The position numbers and the translations under genes are program-made. The notes below the pieces were generated by a model, which saw only the letters and a program-made list of their open reading frames with translations, was not told the DNA's origin and did no database searches. A stretch of DNA of 64,000 nt, from contig CAZMSO010000012.1 of the NCBI GenBank assembly GCA_964568975.1, positions 1 through 64,000 of the forward strand, read 5' to 3'. Source of the stretch: CAZADA01 sp964568975. Its GTDB lineage: Bacteria > Pseudomonadota > Alphaproteobacteria > Caulobacterales > Maricaulaceae. Within the stretch, counting starts at the first letter, position 1; every line of letters starts with the position of its first letter. Positions 25,133 to 34,700 of this stretch are shown here, piece by piece.

Positions 25133-26593
25133 ATGACCGCCGCCGTCCTTGAAGACCTCACCGCCCAAATCGCTGGCAAGCGCGTGTTGTGCGTCGGCGA
25201 TCTTATCCTCGACCGGTTTGTGTATGGCCAGGCCGCGCGGATCTCGCGCGAAGCGCCCGTGGCCGTCATTAAGCAGCGCCATGACGAGTTGAAGCTCGGG
25301 GCGTGCGGCAATGTCGCGCGCAACGTCACCGCGCTTGGCGGGCGCGCGACGCTGTTGGCGGTGGTCGGCGATGACGCAGAAGGCCATGCGGTGTCGAACC
25401 TTTTGGCCGACGGCGTCCTTGACGATGTGGAGTTGATCACCGCGCGCGGCCGCGCCACGCCGGTCAAGACGCGCTATATCGCCGGCGCTCAGCAAATGCT
25501 GTGCGTGGATCGTGATCCAGACACCCCCGTCGGCGCGGAGGCCGAGGAGCACATGCTTGCGGCGATGGAAAGCGCTGTCGGCGAATGCGATGTGGTGGTC
25601 GTGTCCGATTATGGCCGCGGGGTGATGACGCCGCAGGTCATTCGCCGCGTGATCGACATCGCCGCTAAAGCCGTGAAGCCCGTCGTCGCCTCACCCCGGG
25701 GTGAGGATTTCGCGCGCTATGACGGCGTGTATTTGCTCAAGCCCAACGTTCACGATTTGCAGGCGGAGGTCGCCGCCCCCTGCGACACTGACGCGGAGGT
25801 GGCCGCAGCCATGGCGGCGGTTATGGCGCGCACGCAAAATCTTGAAGTGGTGCTCGTGACGCGCGGGGCGAAGGGCATGGCGCTTTTGCGCCGCGGTCAT
25901 GAGCCCGCGTTCTTCAGCGCCACGCCGCGCGACGTCTATGACATTTCCGGCGCCGGCGACACCGCGATGGCGGCGCTTGCGCTGGCCGTGGCGGCTGGCG
26001 CGCCCTTGCGCCAAGCGATCAACATCTCCAACCGCGCCGCCGGCATCACCGTCACCAAAATGGGCACCGCCACCGTCACCGCCGAGGAGTTGATCGCTGA
26101 CGCTTATGGCCGCGCCATCGCCGGCGCGCCGATCACAGATATCGCCGGCGCCAGCGATGAGGTGGCCCGCTGGCGCGCGGAAGGGGCGCGCATCGGCGTC
26201 ACCAATGGCTGTTTTGACCTGTTGCATGCGGGCCATGTCGCCATGCTGAACCGGGCGCGGTCGCTGTGTGATCGCTTAGTCGTCGGCCTCAATGACGACG
26301 CCTCGGTGCGCCGCTTGAAAGGCGAGGGCCGCCCTGTAACGCCGCAAACGGATCGCGCGTGGTTGGTTTCGGCATTGAGCGCGGTGGATCTGGTGGTGAT
26401 TTTCAGCGACGACACCGCCACAGCGCTGCTTGAGGCGGTGCGCCCGGATGTCTACGTCAAAGGCGGCGATTACGGCGCGCCGGACCAGCTGCCGGAGGCC
26501 GAGACGGCGCGCGCGGTGGGCGCGGAGCTGGTGTTCGCCCCCTTGACGCCGGAACGCTCCACCAGCGCGATCATTGAGCGTTTGTCGCGCTGA
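25133..26593 (+). CDS. hldE: Bifunctional heptose 7-phosphate kinase / heptose 1-phosphate adenylyltransferase
   Basis: Two enzymes of ADP-heptose synthesis for the LPS inner core in one 486-residue protein. The N-terminal ribokinase-like domain (to about 320) has VLCVGDLILDRFVYG, GACGNVARNVTALGG and the catalytic loop DISGAGDTAMAAL. The C-terminal nucleotidyltransferase (from about 345) has GVTNGCFDLLHAGHVAML with the HAGH motif, and VYVKGGDYG. The ATG at 25133 fits the domain start. It follows kdsA after a 60-base spacer. It converges with the DUF3089 gene, which ends 28 bases later. Confidence 0.95.
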   Translation: MTAAVLEDLTAQIAGKRVLCVGDLILDRFVYGQAARISREAPVAVIKQRHDELKLGACGNVARNVTALGGRATLLAVVGDDAEGHAVSNLLADGVLDDVELITARGRATPVKTRYIAGAQQMLCVDRDPDTPVGAEAEEHMLAAMESAVGECDVVVVSDYGRGVMTPQVIRRVIDIAAKAVKPVVASPRGEDFARYDGVYLLKPNVHDLQAEVAAPCDTDAEVAAAMAAVMARTQNLEVVLVTRGAKGMALLRRGHEPAFFSATPRDVYDISGAGDTAMAALALAVAAGAPLRQAINISNRAAGITVTKMGTATVTAEELIADAYGRAIAGAPITDIAGASDEVARWRAEGARIGVTNGCFDLLHAGHVAMLNRARSLCDRLVVGLNDDASVRRLKGEGRPVTPQTDRAWLVSALSAVDLVVIFSDDTATALLEAVRPDVYVKGGDYGAPDQLPEAETARAVGAELVFAPLTPERSTSAIIERLSR

Positions 26594-26621
26594 GGAGCGC
26601 GCAGGCCGGATACAGGCCGCC

Positions 26622-27935
26622 TCACGAGCCGTCGCGGCCGGCGTCACCGGCCGAAGCGGAAGCGCGCGCGGGCGGATGCGCGGCTGCATACGCGGCGATG
26701 CGCCGGGTCATGTCGGCTTTAATGTCGGCGTAAAACAGATTGGTCCGCGGCGGTTTGAACCGGCCGCCCCAGCGCCAGGGCTCGCGCAGCGCCGGCGCGC
26801 GCGGTTCATCGACTAAAAGCACGCCGTCGCGGCACTGGGCGCTGGTTTGGGCCGCCGCCGCGGGCGGCGCGGCGTGACGCGCCAATGCGTCCAGCGAAAA
26901 GCCCGAGGCGTTGACGGCGCCGCGATGATTGCGCCGCGACACATAATCCTCCGTCGCGGCGCCGAGGATCGGGTTGACGCACAACAAGGCGCGATCGGCC
27001 GTCGCTTCAAGGCGTCCGTCGGCGTCCCAGGCCATAGAGCGGCGGCGGAAGCGGCGGATCTCGCGCGGATCCTCCTCGCGTTCCGCGCCCCAGGCCACCA
27101 CGCAGCCTGTCGCGTCGGGATCCGCACACGGTTTAATCGGCGCGATCGGGCCGGTGAACAGATCAAGCGGCGTCGCCTGCTCGATTACATAAGCGGCCAC
27201 CAGACGGCGCCGCACGGCGCGCGCGCGCGCGCGGTGTTGCAGCAAACCCAGCGCGTGCAAGCCGCCCTGTTCAACGCCGGCGATGATGATCGGTTGGTCC
27301 TTCGGAATCGCGGCTAAGAACGCCCGAAACGCCTGCGCCACATCTTCATAGGCCAGGGCCCGCGCGCGGCGCGCGTCATAATGGTGGCTCAAAAACGAAT
27401 AGAGCGAGGCTTGGCGATAGCGCGGCGCCCACACGGGCGCGATCTCCAAAAACGGTCCAGCAAAGGTCGGCAGCGCCCAATGATCCAGCCGGCGCGCGGC
27501 CGTCGGCTCGTCTAAGGGCGCGTTCCACGCCGACGCGCCCCAAAATGTGCTGGGGTGAACGAAAAACACCGCCGGCGCGGCAGCCCCGTCAACGCCGCGC
27601 AGAGCCCCAGGCCCAGCCCCAGCTCCAGCCCCAACCCCNNNNNNNNNNNNNNNNNNNNNNNNNNNNNNNNNNNNNNNNNNNNNNNNNNNNNNNNNNNNNN
27701 NNNNNNNNNNNNNNNNNNNNNNNNNNNNNNNNNNNNNNGGGCTGGCTCCGGCGTTTGGGGGCCGGATCGCCCACGCGCCGGCGCGGGCGTAATCCGGCTG
27801 CGGCGGCGGCGCGGCGGTCTGAAACGGCTCGTGGGGGTTGTGCCAATAGCGAAACAGATTGTCCTGGAAGCTGACGGCGAGGATCAGCACAAGGGCGACG
27901 CCGCCGCCGAGGGAGGCGATCACCGCACGTCGCAT
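26622..27935 (-). CDS. DUF3089-like alpha/beta hydrolase homolog, catalytic residues apparently lost (contains assembly gap)
   Basis: About 438 codons counting the gap. An N-terminal membrane anchor (LGGGVALVLILAVSF) is followed by DYARAGAWAIRPPNAGAS, the gap, a Gly-Ala stretch (GVGAGAGAGPGAL), then VFFVHPSTFWGASAWNA, typical of DUF3089. The nucleophile motif, usually GHSQG, reads GVEQGG with Glu (codon 27270-27272) in place of Ser. Near the C-terminus the usual His before the LFY segment reads KPPRTNLFY. It is therefore probably catalytically inactive as a serine hydrolase. The frame matches on both sides only if the true gap length keeps the phase. Confidence 0.75.
   Translation of the reverse strand: MRRAVIASLGGGVALVLILAVSFQDNLFRYWHNPHEPFQTAAPPPQPDYARAGAWAIRPPNAGASXXXXXXXXXXXXXXXXXXXXXXXXXXXXXXXXXXGVGAGAGAGPGALRGVDGAAAPAVFFVHPSTFWGASAWNAPLDEPTAARRLDHWALPTFAGPFLEIAPVWAPRYRQASLYSFLSHHYDARRARALAYEDVAQAFRAFLAAIPKDQPIIIAGVEQGGLHALGLLQHRARARAVRRRLVAAYVIEQATPLDLFTGPIAPIKPCADPDATGCVVAWGAEREEDPREIRRFRRRSMAWDADGRLEATADRALLCVNPILGAATEDYVSRRNHRGAVNASGFSLDALARHAAPPAAAAQTSAQCRDGVLLVDEPRAPALREPWRWGGRFKPPRTNLFYADIKADMTRRIAAYAAAHPPARASASAGDAGRDGS
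27639..27738. other. Assembly gap (100 N) inside the DUF3089 gene
   Basis: Exactly 100 N. The left flank is a CCCCAG/CTCCAGCC-type low-complexity run that encodes Gly-Ala repeats on the minus strand. No identical flanking overlap was found here, so sequence is probably missing. Confidence 0.9.
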
Positions 27936-28012
27936 CGCATGCTGGGTCTTCACCAATCGGTCGCTCTTGCGTTGTTAAAACAGCGTCAGGCCCGTCGCCG
28001 CGCTTGAACCTG

Positions 28013-28029
28013 TCACACAAACTGTGTGA
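28013..28029. promoter_or_regulatory. Palindromic operator candidate TCACACA-N3-TGTGTGA
   Basis: A perfect 7-bp inverted repeat with a three-base centre (AAC), lying in the divergent space between the DUF3089 gene (start 27935) and the DUF502 gene (start 28100). It is a possible repressor site or hairpin. The regulator is unknown. Confidence 0.45.
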
Positions 28030-28099
28030 ATTAACCTTCGGCGCGCAAGGGGGCGACGTCAGAGCGCGCGATTTTCCGCGCCTAACCGATGTGTTCTTG

Positions 28100-28960
28100 A
28101 TGGCGAAGCACAAACCGGGTTTCGGGCGCTGGCTGCGCAACAATTTCTTCGCCGGCGTGGTTGTGGTCACGCCGATCGCGGCGACGTCCTGGCTGATTTA
28201 TACGTTCGTGACGTTCGTGGATCGCAGCGTCGGCGGCTTGATTGAGCAAATCAGCGGCTGGACCGGTCTGCCGATCGCGGACTTCTATGGCGCGATCGAC
28301 GGGCCGCTCACCATTCCCGGCCTTGGCGTGCTGATCGCCTTTGTGTTCTTGACGTTTTTGGGTGTGCTGGCGCGCAATATTATCGGCCGGTTCTTCATCG
28401 GTTTGGGCGAGTCCATAGTGGACCGTTTGCCGTTCATTCGCTCGATTTATGCGCCGATTAAGCAAATCCTTGAGACTGTGTTTCGCGATCAAGGCGAAGC
28501 GTTTAAAGACGTGGCCCTTGTAGAGTATCCCAAAGAAGGAAGCTGGGCGCTGTGTTTCGTCACCGCCACAGCCCAGGGCGAGATTGCGGATCAGCTGGCG
28601 GCCGAACACAACAATGGCGAGCCGAATGTGGCGGTGTTCATCCCCACGACGCCCAATCCGACATCGGGCTTTCTTCTCTATGTGCCGCGCTCGAAGCTGC
28701 GCATTCTCGACATGAGCGTGGAGGATGGCGCGCGCGCGATCATCTCCTTCGGCATCGTCACCCACAAGCCGAACGGCAATGACAAAAAACCGCCTATCGC
28801 GGCGGTGTTGTCGCCTGTGAGCGCCCCGCCCGCGCCAGTCGCCGCCGCGCCGACCGCGACGCCGACCGCCGAGGCTGCGGCGCCCGCCGGCGCGACCGGC
28901 CGCTCCGACGGGGCTGAAAGCGATCGCGCCGAGCCGGATACCGATCCATCGCGTGCGTAA
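28100..28960 (+). CDS. DUF502 family membrane protein
   Basis: About 286 residues. Two N-terminal membrane helices are visible (NFFAGVVVVTPIAATSWLIY and VLIAFVFLTFLGVLA). The family-typical stretches LPFIRSIYAPIKQILETV, FKDVALVEYPKEGSWALCF and VFIPTTPNPTSGFLLYVP follow. The C-terminal 50 residues are Ala/Pro-rich and probably disordered. ATG 28100 fits the conserved MAKHKPGFGRWLRN start. Function is unknown; the family is widespread in proteobacteria and plants. The next same-strand gene lies beyond the third gap, so operon membership cannot be judged. Confidence 0.88.
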   Translation: MAKHKPGFGRWLRNNFFAGVVVVTPIAATSWLIYTFVTFVDRSVGGLIEQISGWTGLPIADFYGAIDGPLTIPGLGVLIAFVFLTFLGVLARNIIGRFFIGLGESIVDRLPFIRSIYAPIKQILETVFRDQGEAFKDVALVEYPKEGSWALCFVTATAQGEIADQLAAEHNNGEPNVAVFIPTTPNPTSGFLLYVPRSKLRILDMSVEDGARAIISFGIVTHKPNGNDKKPPIAAVLSPVSAPPAPVAAAPTATPTAEAAAPAGATGRSDGAESDRAEPDTDPSRA

Positions 28961-29188
28961 GCGGTCGTCGCTAACGGGGNNNNNNNNNNNNNNNNNNNNN
29001 NNNNNNNNNNNNNNNNNNNNNNNNNNNNNNNNNNNNNNNNNNNNNNNNNNNNNNNNNNNNNNNNNNNNNNNNNNNNNNNGTCGCTAACGGGGGTGGTCTC
29101 TGACGGGACCGTCGCTCACGGGGCTTAAGGCCGCGCGGACCAGGCGCGAGGGCGCGTCATCCGCGCGCGGGCCGTCGCCGCTGAGCGC
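28961..29188. repeat. Intergenic repeat with assembly gap at 28980-29079
   Basis: GTCGCTAACGGGG occurs directly before the gap (28967-28979) and directly after it (29080-29092), and a one-mismatch copy lies at 29111-29123. The 100 N therefore sit in a short tandem repeat between the convergent DUF502 and recG genes. No gene was seen here. Confidence 0.85.
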
Positions 29189-31276
29189 TTAACCACCGCG
29201 CAACAACGCCACCGCCCGATCGCGTTCAAACAGATGCAACAGCAGCCGCAGCGCCGGACCCCGCGCCGCCTCCAGCGCGCCGTCGCGGGCGATCACGGCT
29301 TGGGCGTCTTTCGCGGCGGTGTCTAACAACGCGCCCTGCGCCGCGAGGTCAGCCAGGCGATAGGCGACCTCGCCCGATTGGCGGGTGCCAAGCATGTCGC
29401 CCGGGCCGCGCAGGCGCCAATCCTCCTCCGCGATCACAAAGCCATCGTCTGTGCGCCGCATAATGTCGAGGCGCGCGCGCGCGGTGTCGTTCAAGGGCGG
29501 GCGGTACAGCAAGACGCAGGTCGACGCCTTCGCCCCGCGCCCGACGCGCCCGCGCAGCTGGTGCAGCTGGGCGAGCCCGAACCGCTCGGCGTGCTCAATA
29601 ATCATAATGGTGGCGTCCGGTGCATCGACGCCCACCTCCACCACCGTTGTCGCGACGAGGACCGACAGCGCGCCCTCCATAAAGGCCGCTGCGCGGGCGT
29701 CTTTCTCCTTGGCGCTGAGCTTGCCATGCAGAAGACCCACGCGCGCGTCGCCGAACAGGCCGGCCAATTGACGCCAGCGCTCCTCAGCCGCGGCGAGGTC
29801 GGAGACATCGGACTCCTCCACCAGCGGGCAGACCCAGTAGGCGCGCTCGCCGCGGTCAATCGCACGCCCCAACGCCTCCATCAGCTCATCCAAGCGGTCC
29901 GTGGGCGTGGCGCGCGTGTCCACGGGCGTGCGTCCGGGCGGCTTTTCATCCAGGCGCGAGACATCAAGATCGCCGTAAGTCGCCAGCGTGAGCGTGCGTG
30001 GGATCGGCGTGGCGGTCATGGCGAGGACATCGGGCGTGCGGCCCTTCGCCGTCAGCTTTGCGCGGTCAGACACGCCGAAGCGGTGTTGCTCGTCAATAAT
30101 GACCAGACCGAGATCAGCGTAGACCACATCGTCTTGGAAGAGCGCGTGGGTCCCCACCAGGCATGCGACGGCGCCCGTGGCAAGGTCGCCCAGCACGGCG
30201 CGCCGGCCCGCGCCCTTGTCACGCGCCGTCAGCGCCGCCACGCGCACGCCCGCGGCCTCAAGCAGCGGCGCGAGATTGCTCAGGTGTTGGCGTGCAAGGA
30301 TCTCCGTCGGCGCCATCAGCGCGGTTTGCGCGCCGGTCTCGGCGGCTTTGGCGATGGCGAGGGCGGCGACGAAGGTTTTGCCCGCGCCCACATCCCCTTG
30401 GAGCAGCCGGCCCATCCGGGCGGGCGCGGCCATGTCGTCAAAAATCTCGCGCGCGGCGCGTTTTTGCGCCCCGGTCGGTTCATAAGGGGCGGCGGCGAGC
30501 ACGCGTTTGACGATCGCGTTGTCGCCGGTGAGCGCGCGCCCGGGCGCGGCGCGGCGGCGGTCACGCACCAGCGCGAGCGTGAGTTGGTCCGACAGCAATT
30601 CATCATAAGCCAGGCGCGCGCGCGCCGGCGCGTCGGGCTTTAGGTCCTGCGGCCCCTGGGGATGATGCAGCGCCTGGAGGGCCTCGCGCCAATCCGGCCA
30701 GCGTTCGCGTGCGCGCAGCGCCGGATCGAGCCAGTCCGGCAGCGCGGGCAGGGTCTCAAGGCCCGCTGCGATCGCTTTGCGCAGTGTTTTGTTCGTGACG
30801 CCGGCCGTGAGCGGATAAGTCGGCTCGAACACGGGGATCTCCGCGGTGCGCTCGAGGGGGACCACGTGGTCGGGGTGAAGCATTTGAATCTCAGCCCCGA
30901 AGCGTTCAATGCGTCCGCTGACGAGACGCTCTGCGCCTTCCGGCAGCAAGCGCTCAAGGTAATCACGCCGCCCGTGGAACCACGCGAGGGTGAGGAAGGC
31001 GTCGCCGGCCGCTGCGCGCACGCGATAAGGCCGTCGCGGATTAGGCGGCGGTTGATGCGCCTCCACGGTGACGGCCACGGTCACGACCGCCCCGTCCTCC
31101 GCGTCGGCGATCGCGTCCGTCGGCGTGCGCGCGATCCCGCTCGTGGGCGCGTGGAACAGGAGATCACGCACTGTTGTTCCGCCGACGAGTTTTGCGACCA
31201 GCGCGGCCGTCTTCGGGCCGACGCCAGGCAAGCTCGCCAAATCAGCGAACAGCGGGAAAAGACTCTCTGGACGCAT
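29189..31276 (-). CDS. recG: ATP-dependent DNA helicase RecG
   Basis: Branch-migrating helicase that processes stalled replication forks and Holliday junctions. About 695 residues. The N-terminal wedge/OB domain begins SLPGVGPKTAALVAKL. The helicase core has LQGDVGAGKTFVAAL (Walker A), VIIDEQHRFGV (DExH box in the RecG form DEQH), MTATPIPRTLTL, STVVEVGVDAPDAT-like motif V (here ATTVVEVGVDAPDAT) and LHQLRGRVGRGAKAS (motif VI). ATG 31276 gives the conserved MRPESLFPLFADL start; a longer frame to 31450 runs through a 15-bp repeat and is unlikely. It is divergent from sdhE and mfd. Confidence 0.95.
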   Translation of the reverse strand: MRPESLFPLFADLASLPGVGPKTAALVAKLVGGTTVRDLLFHAPTSGIARTPTDAIADAEDGAVVTVAVTVEAHQPPPNPRRPYRVRAAAGDAFLTLAWFHGRRDYLERLLPEGAERLVSGRIERFGAEIQMLHPDHVVPLERTAEIPVFEPTYPLTAGVTNKTLRKAIAAGLETLPALPDWLDPALRARERWPDWREALQALHHPQGPQDLKPDAPARARLAYDELLSDQLTLALVRDRRRAAPGRALTGDNAIVKRVLAAAPYEPTGAQKRAAREIFDDMAAPARMGRLLQGDVGAGKTFVAALAIAKAAETGAQTALMAPTEILARQHLSNLAPLLEAAGVRVAALTARDKGAGRRAVLGDLATGAVACLVGTHALFQDDVVYADLGLVIIDEQHRFGVSDRAKLTAKGRTPDVLAMTATPIPRTLTLATYGDLDVSRLDEKPPGRTPVDTRATPTDRLDELMEALGRAIDRGERAYWVCPLVEESDVSDLAAAEERWRQLAGLFGDARVGLLHGKLSAKEKDARAAAFMEGALSVLVATTVVEVGVDAPDATIMIIEHAERFGLAQLHQLRGRVGRGAKASTCVLLYRPPLNDTARARLDIMRRTDDGFVIAEEDWRLRGPGDMLGTRQSGEVAYRLADLAAQGALLDTAAKDAQAVIARDGALEAARGPALRLLLHLFERDRAVALLRGG

Positions 31277-31304
31277 ATCTGTTTTGTATCCCAAGGCGTG
31301 TGGC

Positions 31305-31334
31305 GTCTCGCGTCGAAGGGTCTCGCGTCGAAGG
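31305..31334. repeat. 15-bp tandem repeat upstream of recG
   Basis: GTCTCGCGTCGAAGG at 31305-31319 and again at 31320-31334, with a degenerate third copy after it. It lies in the recG-sdhE divergent intergenic region. Confidence 0.85.
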
Positions 31335-31413
31335 GTTTGGCGCCGAGGCGTCTGGCGCGCGCGGCCGCCGCCCGTCGGCGGTCCATGGGTGACAACAGTC
31401 GGGGAGTGGCGGC

Positions 31414-31707
31414 ATGCATGATGGTGAGGAACGGCGCAAGCGTCTGTCATGGCGGGCGTGGCGGCGCGGCTTTAAGGAGGCCGATTTAGTGCTCGGCGGC
31501 TATGCCGATGCGCGCCTCAGCGCCCTCGACCCGGCGGGCCTGGATGAATTCGAGCGCATCCTCGCCTGGGCGGACCAAGATCTCTACCCGATCCTCATTG
31601 GCCGCGCGCCGACGCCGCCGGAGCTTGAAGGCCCGGTGATGGCGGAGATCCAAAGCCTCGCTCATTTCAAAGACGGGTTGTGGGCGGGCGTTTCCAAAGG
31701 CGGGTGA
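31414..31707 (+). CDS. sdhE: FAD assembly factor SdhE (succinate dehydrogenase assembly factor 2 family)
   Basis: 97-residue soluble protein that assists covalent attachment of FAD to succinate dehydrogenase subunit A. The family signature RGFKEADLVLGGYAD contains the R-G-x-x-E region that contacts the flavoprotein. ILAWADQDLYPILIGR is the typical second half. Position between recG (divergent) and mfd (44 bases downstream, same strand) is the standard alphaproteobacterial context. Start at ATG 31414. Confidence 0.92.
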   Translation: MHDGEERRKRLSWRAWRRGFKEADLVLGGYADARLSALDPAGLDEFERILAWADQDLYPILIGRAPTPPELEGPVMAEIQSLAHFKDGLWAGVSKGG

Positions 31708-31750
31708 GGGCGCGGCGCGCAAGCCGCTTCTTTCGCCCGCGCGAGACGGT

Positions 31751-34700
31751 ATGGTCGCGGCCATGGATTCGCTAACGCGCACGCGCCTGATCACTAAGCC
31801 CGGCCGCTTCGTGGTGGAGCGCGCGCCGGAGGGCTTTGACGCCCAAGTCATGGCCGAGACTCTTGCGGAGGCTGGCGGTCGCGCGCTGTTTGTCGCCCGC
31901 GATGATCGCCGCGCGGACGCCGCCGCCGCGGCGGCGGCGTTTTTCGGCCCAGGCCTTGAGATGGTGCGCCTGCCGGCCTGGGACTGTCAGCCCTATGACC
32001 GAGTGAGCCCAGCGCCGGCCATCGCCGCCCAACGGACTGCGGCGCTGCGCCGTTTGGCGGACGCCGATGGGACGCGGCCGGTTCTCGTCATCGCCACCGC
32101 GAGCGCGGTGCTCCAACGGTGTGCGCCGCGCGCGGCGCTGCGGGCCGCGGCGTTCGCCGCGAAACCCGGCGACATGGTCGATCATGACGCCCTGAAGCGC
32201 CATCTTTCGGAAAACGGGTATGTCCGCGCCGGCCAAGTCACGGAACCGGGCGATTACGCCATTCGCGGCGGGGTGGTGGACGTCTTCCCGCCGGGACGCG
32301 AGGAGCCGGTGCGCCTTGATTTCTTCGGCGACACATTAGAAAGCGTGCGCGCCTTCGCGCCTGACACCCAACGCACGACAAAGCAGCTCAAACGCCTCGA
32401 CCTTGCGCCTGTGAGCGAGGCCCTGCTCACGCGCGACGCCGTCACGCGCTTTCGCCGGGGTTATGTGGCGGCCTTCGGCGCGGTGACGGACGCCGATCCG
32501 GTGTATGAGGCCGTCTCCGCCGGGGCGCGCGCCCAAGGCGTGGAGCATTGGCTGAGCCTGTTCCACGACCGGCTTGAGACGGTGTTTGATTATGTCGGCC
32601 CTGAGGCCCTGGTGTTCCTTGATCATCTGGCCGAGCGCGCGGCGGCGGAGCGTCAGGATCTGATCGCGGATTACTTCGCCGCGCGCCGGGACGCCGCGAG
32701 GGCTGGCCGGGGCGCGGGCGGTTCTGAACGCGCTTTCGACGCGCCGGCCTATCGCGCGCTTGAGCCGGCGGCGCTTTATCTCGAGGCGGGGGAGTGGGCT
32801 GACGCTTTGGCGGCGCGGCGCACGCGCGCGTTCTCGGCCTTCAGCGAGGACGCCGGCGATGACGACCGGATTGACCTCGGTGCGCGCCCGGGCCGGGAGT
32901 TCTCTGCGGAACGTAAGAGCGACGGCGCGAATGTGTTTGAAGCAGCGGCCGACCACATCCGCGCGCTCCAGGCCGGCGGCAAGCGCGTCGTCATTGCGTG
33001 CTGGACGGACGGCTCTTCGGAACGCACCGCAAGCGTGTTCGCCGATCATGGGGTGGAGGCGGTCGCGCCGGTAACGGACTGGCCGGCGGCGGCGGCGCTC
33101 GACGCCGCCGCGATCGCGCGCGCGGTGCTGCCTTTAGAGCGCGGCTTTGAGACGGAGACCCTGGCGGTGTTGTCGGAGCAGGATCTGCTCGGTGATCGCC
33201 TCACGCGCCAGCGCCGCCCGCGCAAGGCGGCGAACTTCATCGCTGAGGCCGCGTCGCTGAGCCCTGGCGACCTCGTCGTGCATGTCGAGCATGGCGTGGG
33301 CCGGTATCGCGGCTTGCGCACGCTGGAGGTCCAAAACGCGCGCCAGGACTGCTTGGAGCTCCATTACGCCGACGAGGCGAAGCTGTTTTTGCCGGTGGAG
33401 AACATCGAGCTTCTGTCGCGCTATGGCGCGGAGGATGGCGCGGCGGTTCTCGATCGCCTGGGCGGCGTCAGCTGGCAGCATCGCAAAGCGAAAGCCAAGA
33501 AGCGCTTGCGCGACATGGCCGCCCAGCTCATCGCTGTGGCGGCCAAGCGCGCGGCGGGCGGGGCTGAGCCTATGACGGCGCCGTCGGGCCTTTATGAAGA
33601 GTTCGCGGCGCGCTTTCCGTACGCTGAGACGGATGACCAGCTCCACGCCATTGACGACACATTGGCGGATCTGGCCTCCGACACAGTGATGGATCGGCTG
33701 ATTTGCGGCGATGTCGGCTTTGGCAAGACCGAGGTCGCGTTGCGCGCGGCCTTTGTCGCGGCGATCAACGGCGCGCAAGTCGCGGTGATCAGCCCCACCA
33801 CGCTTTTGAGCCGCCAACATTTTGCGACCTTTACCGAACGCTTTCGGGGCTTGCCCATCAAGATCGCGCAATTGTCGCGCCTTGTGACGGGCAAGGAGGC
33901 GACCGCGGTGAAGAAGGGGCTGGCCGAGGGGCGCATCGACATCGTCATCGGCACCCACGCGCTCTTATCGAAGACGGTGTCGATTAAAGATCTCGGCCTG
34001 TTGATCGTGGATGAGGAGCAGCATTTCGGCGTGCGCCATAAGGAGCGGCTGAAAGAACTGAAGGCGGGGGTGAACGTGCTGACGCTCACCGCGACGCCGA
34101 TCCCGCGCACGTTGCAAATGTCGCTGGCGGGAATCCGCGACTTGTCCATCATCGCGACGCCGCCAGTGGACCGCCTGGCGGTGCGCACTTATGTCGCGCC
34201 GTTCGACCCCGTCACGATCCGCGAAGCGCTGCTGCGTGAACGCTATCGCGGCGGGCAGAGCTTTTTTGTGTGCCCGCGGATTAAGGACTTGCCCGACGCA
34301 GAGGAGTTTCTGAAAGAACGCGCGCCGGAGCTGTCTTACGTCGTCGCCCACGGCCAAATGCCGCCGACGGAGCTTGAAGAGCGTGTGAACGCCTTCTATG
34401 AGGGTCGCTATGACGTCTTGCTGTCGACGTCGATTGTTGAGTCCGGCATCGACATTCCCACCGCCAACACTCTGGTGGTGTATCGCGCCGACATGTTCGG
34501 CCTGGCGCAACTTTATCAGCTGCGCGGGCGTGTCGGCCGCTCCAAAACCCGCGCTTACGCCTACCTGACGATCCCCGCGACATGGACGATCACGCCGGCC
34601 GCGGAGAAGCGGCTTAAAGTGCTGTCAAGCCTCGACACCCTCGGCGCGGGGTTCACGCTCGCGAGCCACGACCTCGATTTGCGCGGCGGCGGCAACCTCT

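Noticed and set aside
24047..25552. 501-codon minus-strand frame opposite kdsA
   Set aside because: kdsA motifs are unambiguous on the plus strand; the opposite frame is an artefact of GC-rich third positions.
26635..26653. CGGCCGG/CCGGCCG hairpin after hldE as a terminator
   Set aside because: It lies inside the C-terminal codons of the DUF3089 gene and has no T-run; kept out of the feature list.
29378..30643. 421-codon plus-strand frame opposite recG
   Set aside because: Shadow of the helicase gene, without any recognisable domain.
31276..31450. N-terminal extension of RecG through the 15-bp repeat
   Set aside because: Adds a repetitive Arg/Thr-rich segment absent from RecG proteins; ATG 31276 gives the conserved start.
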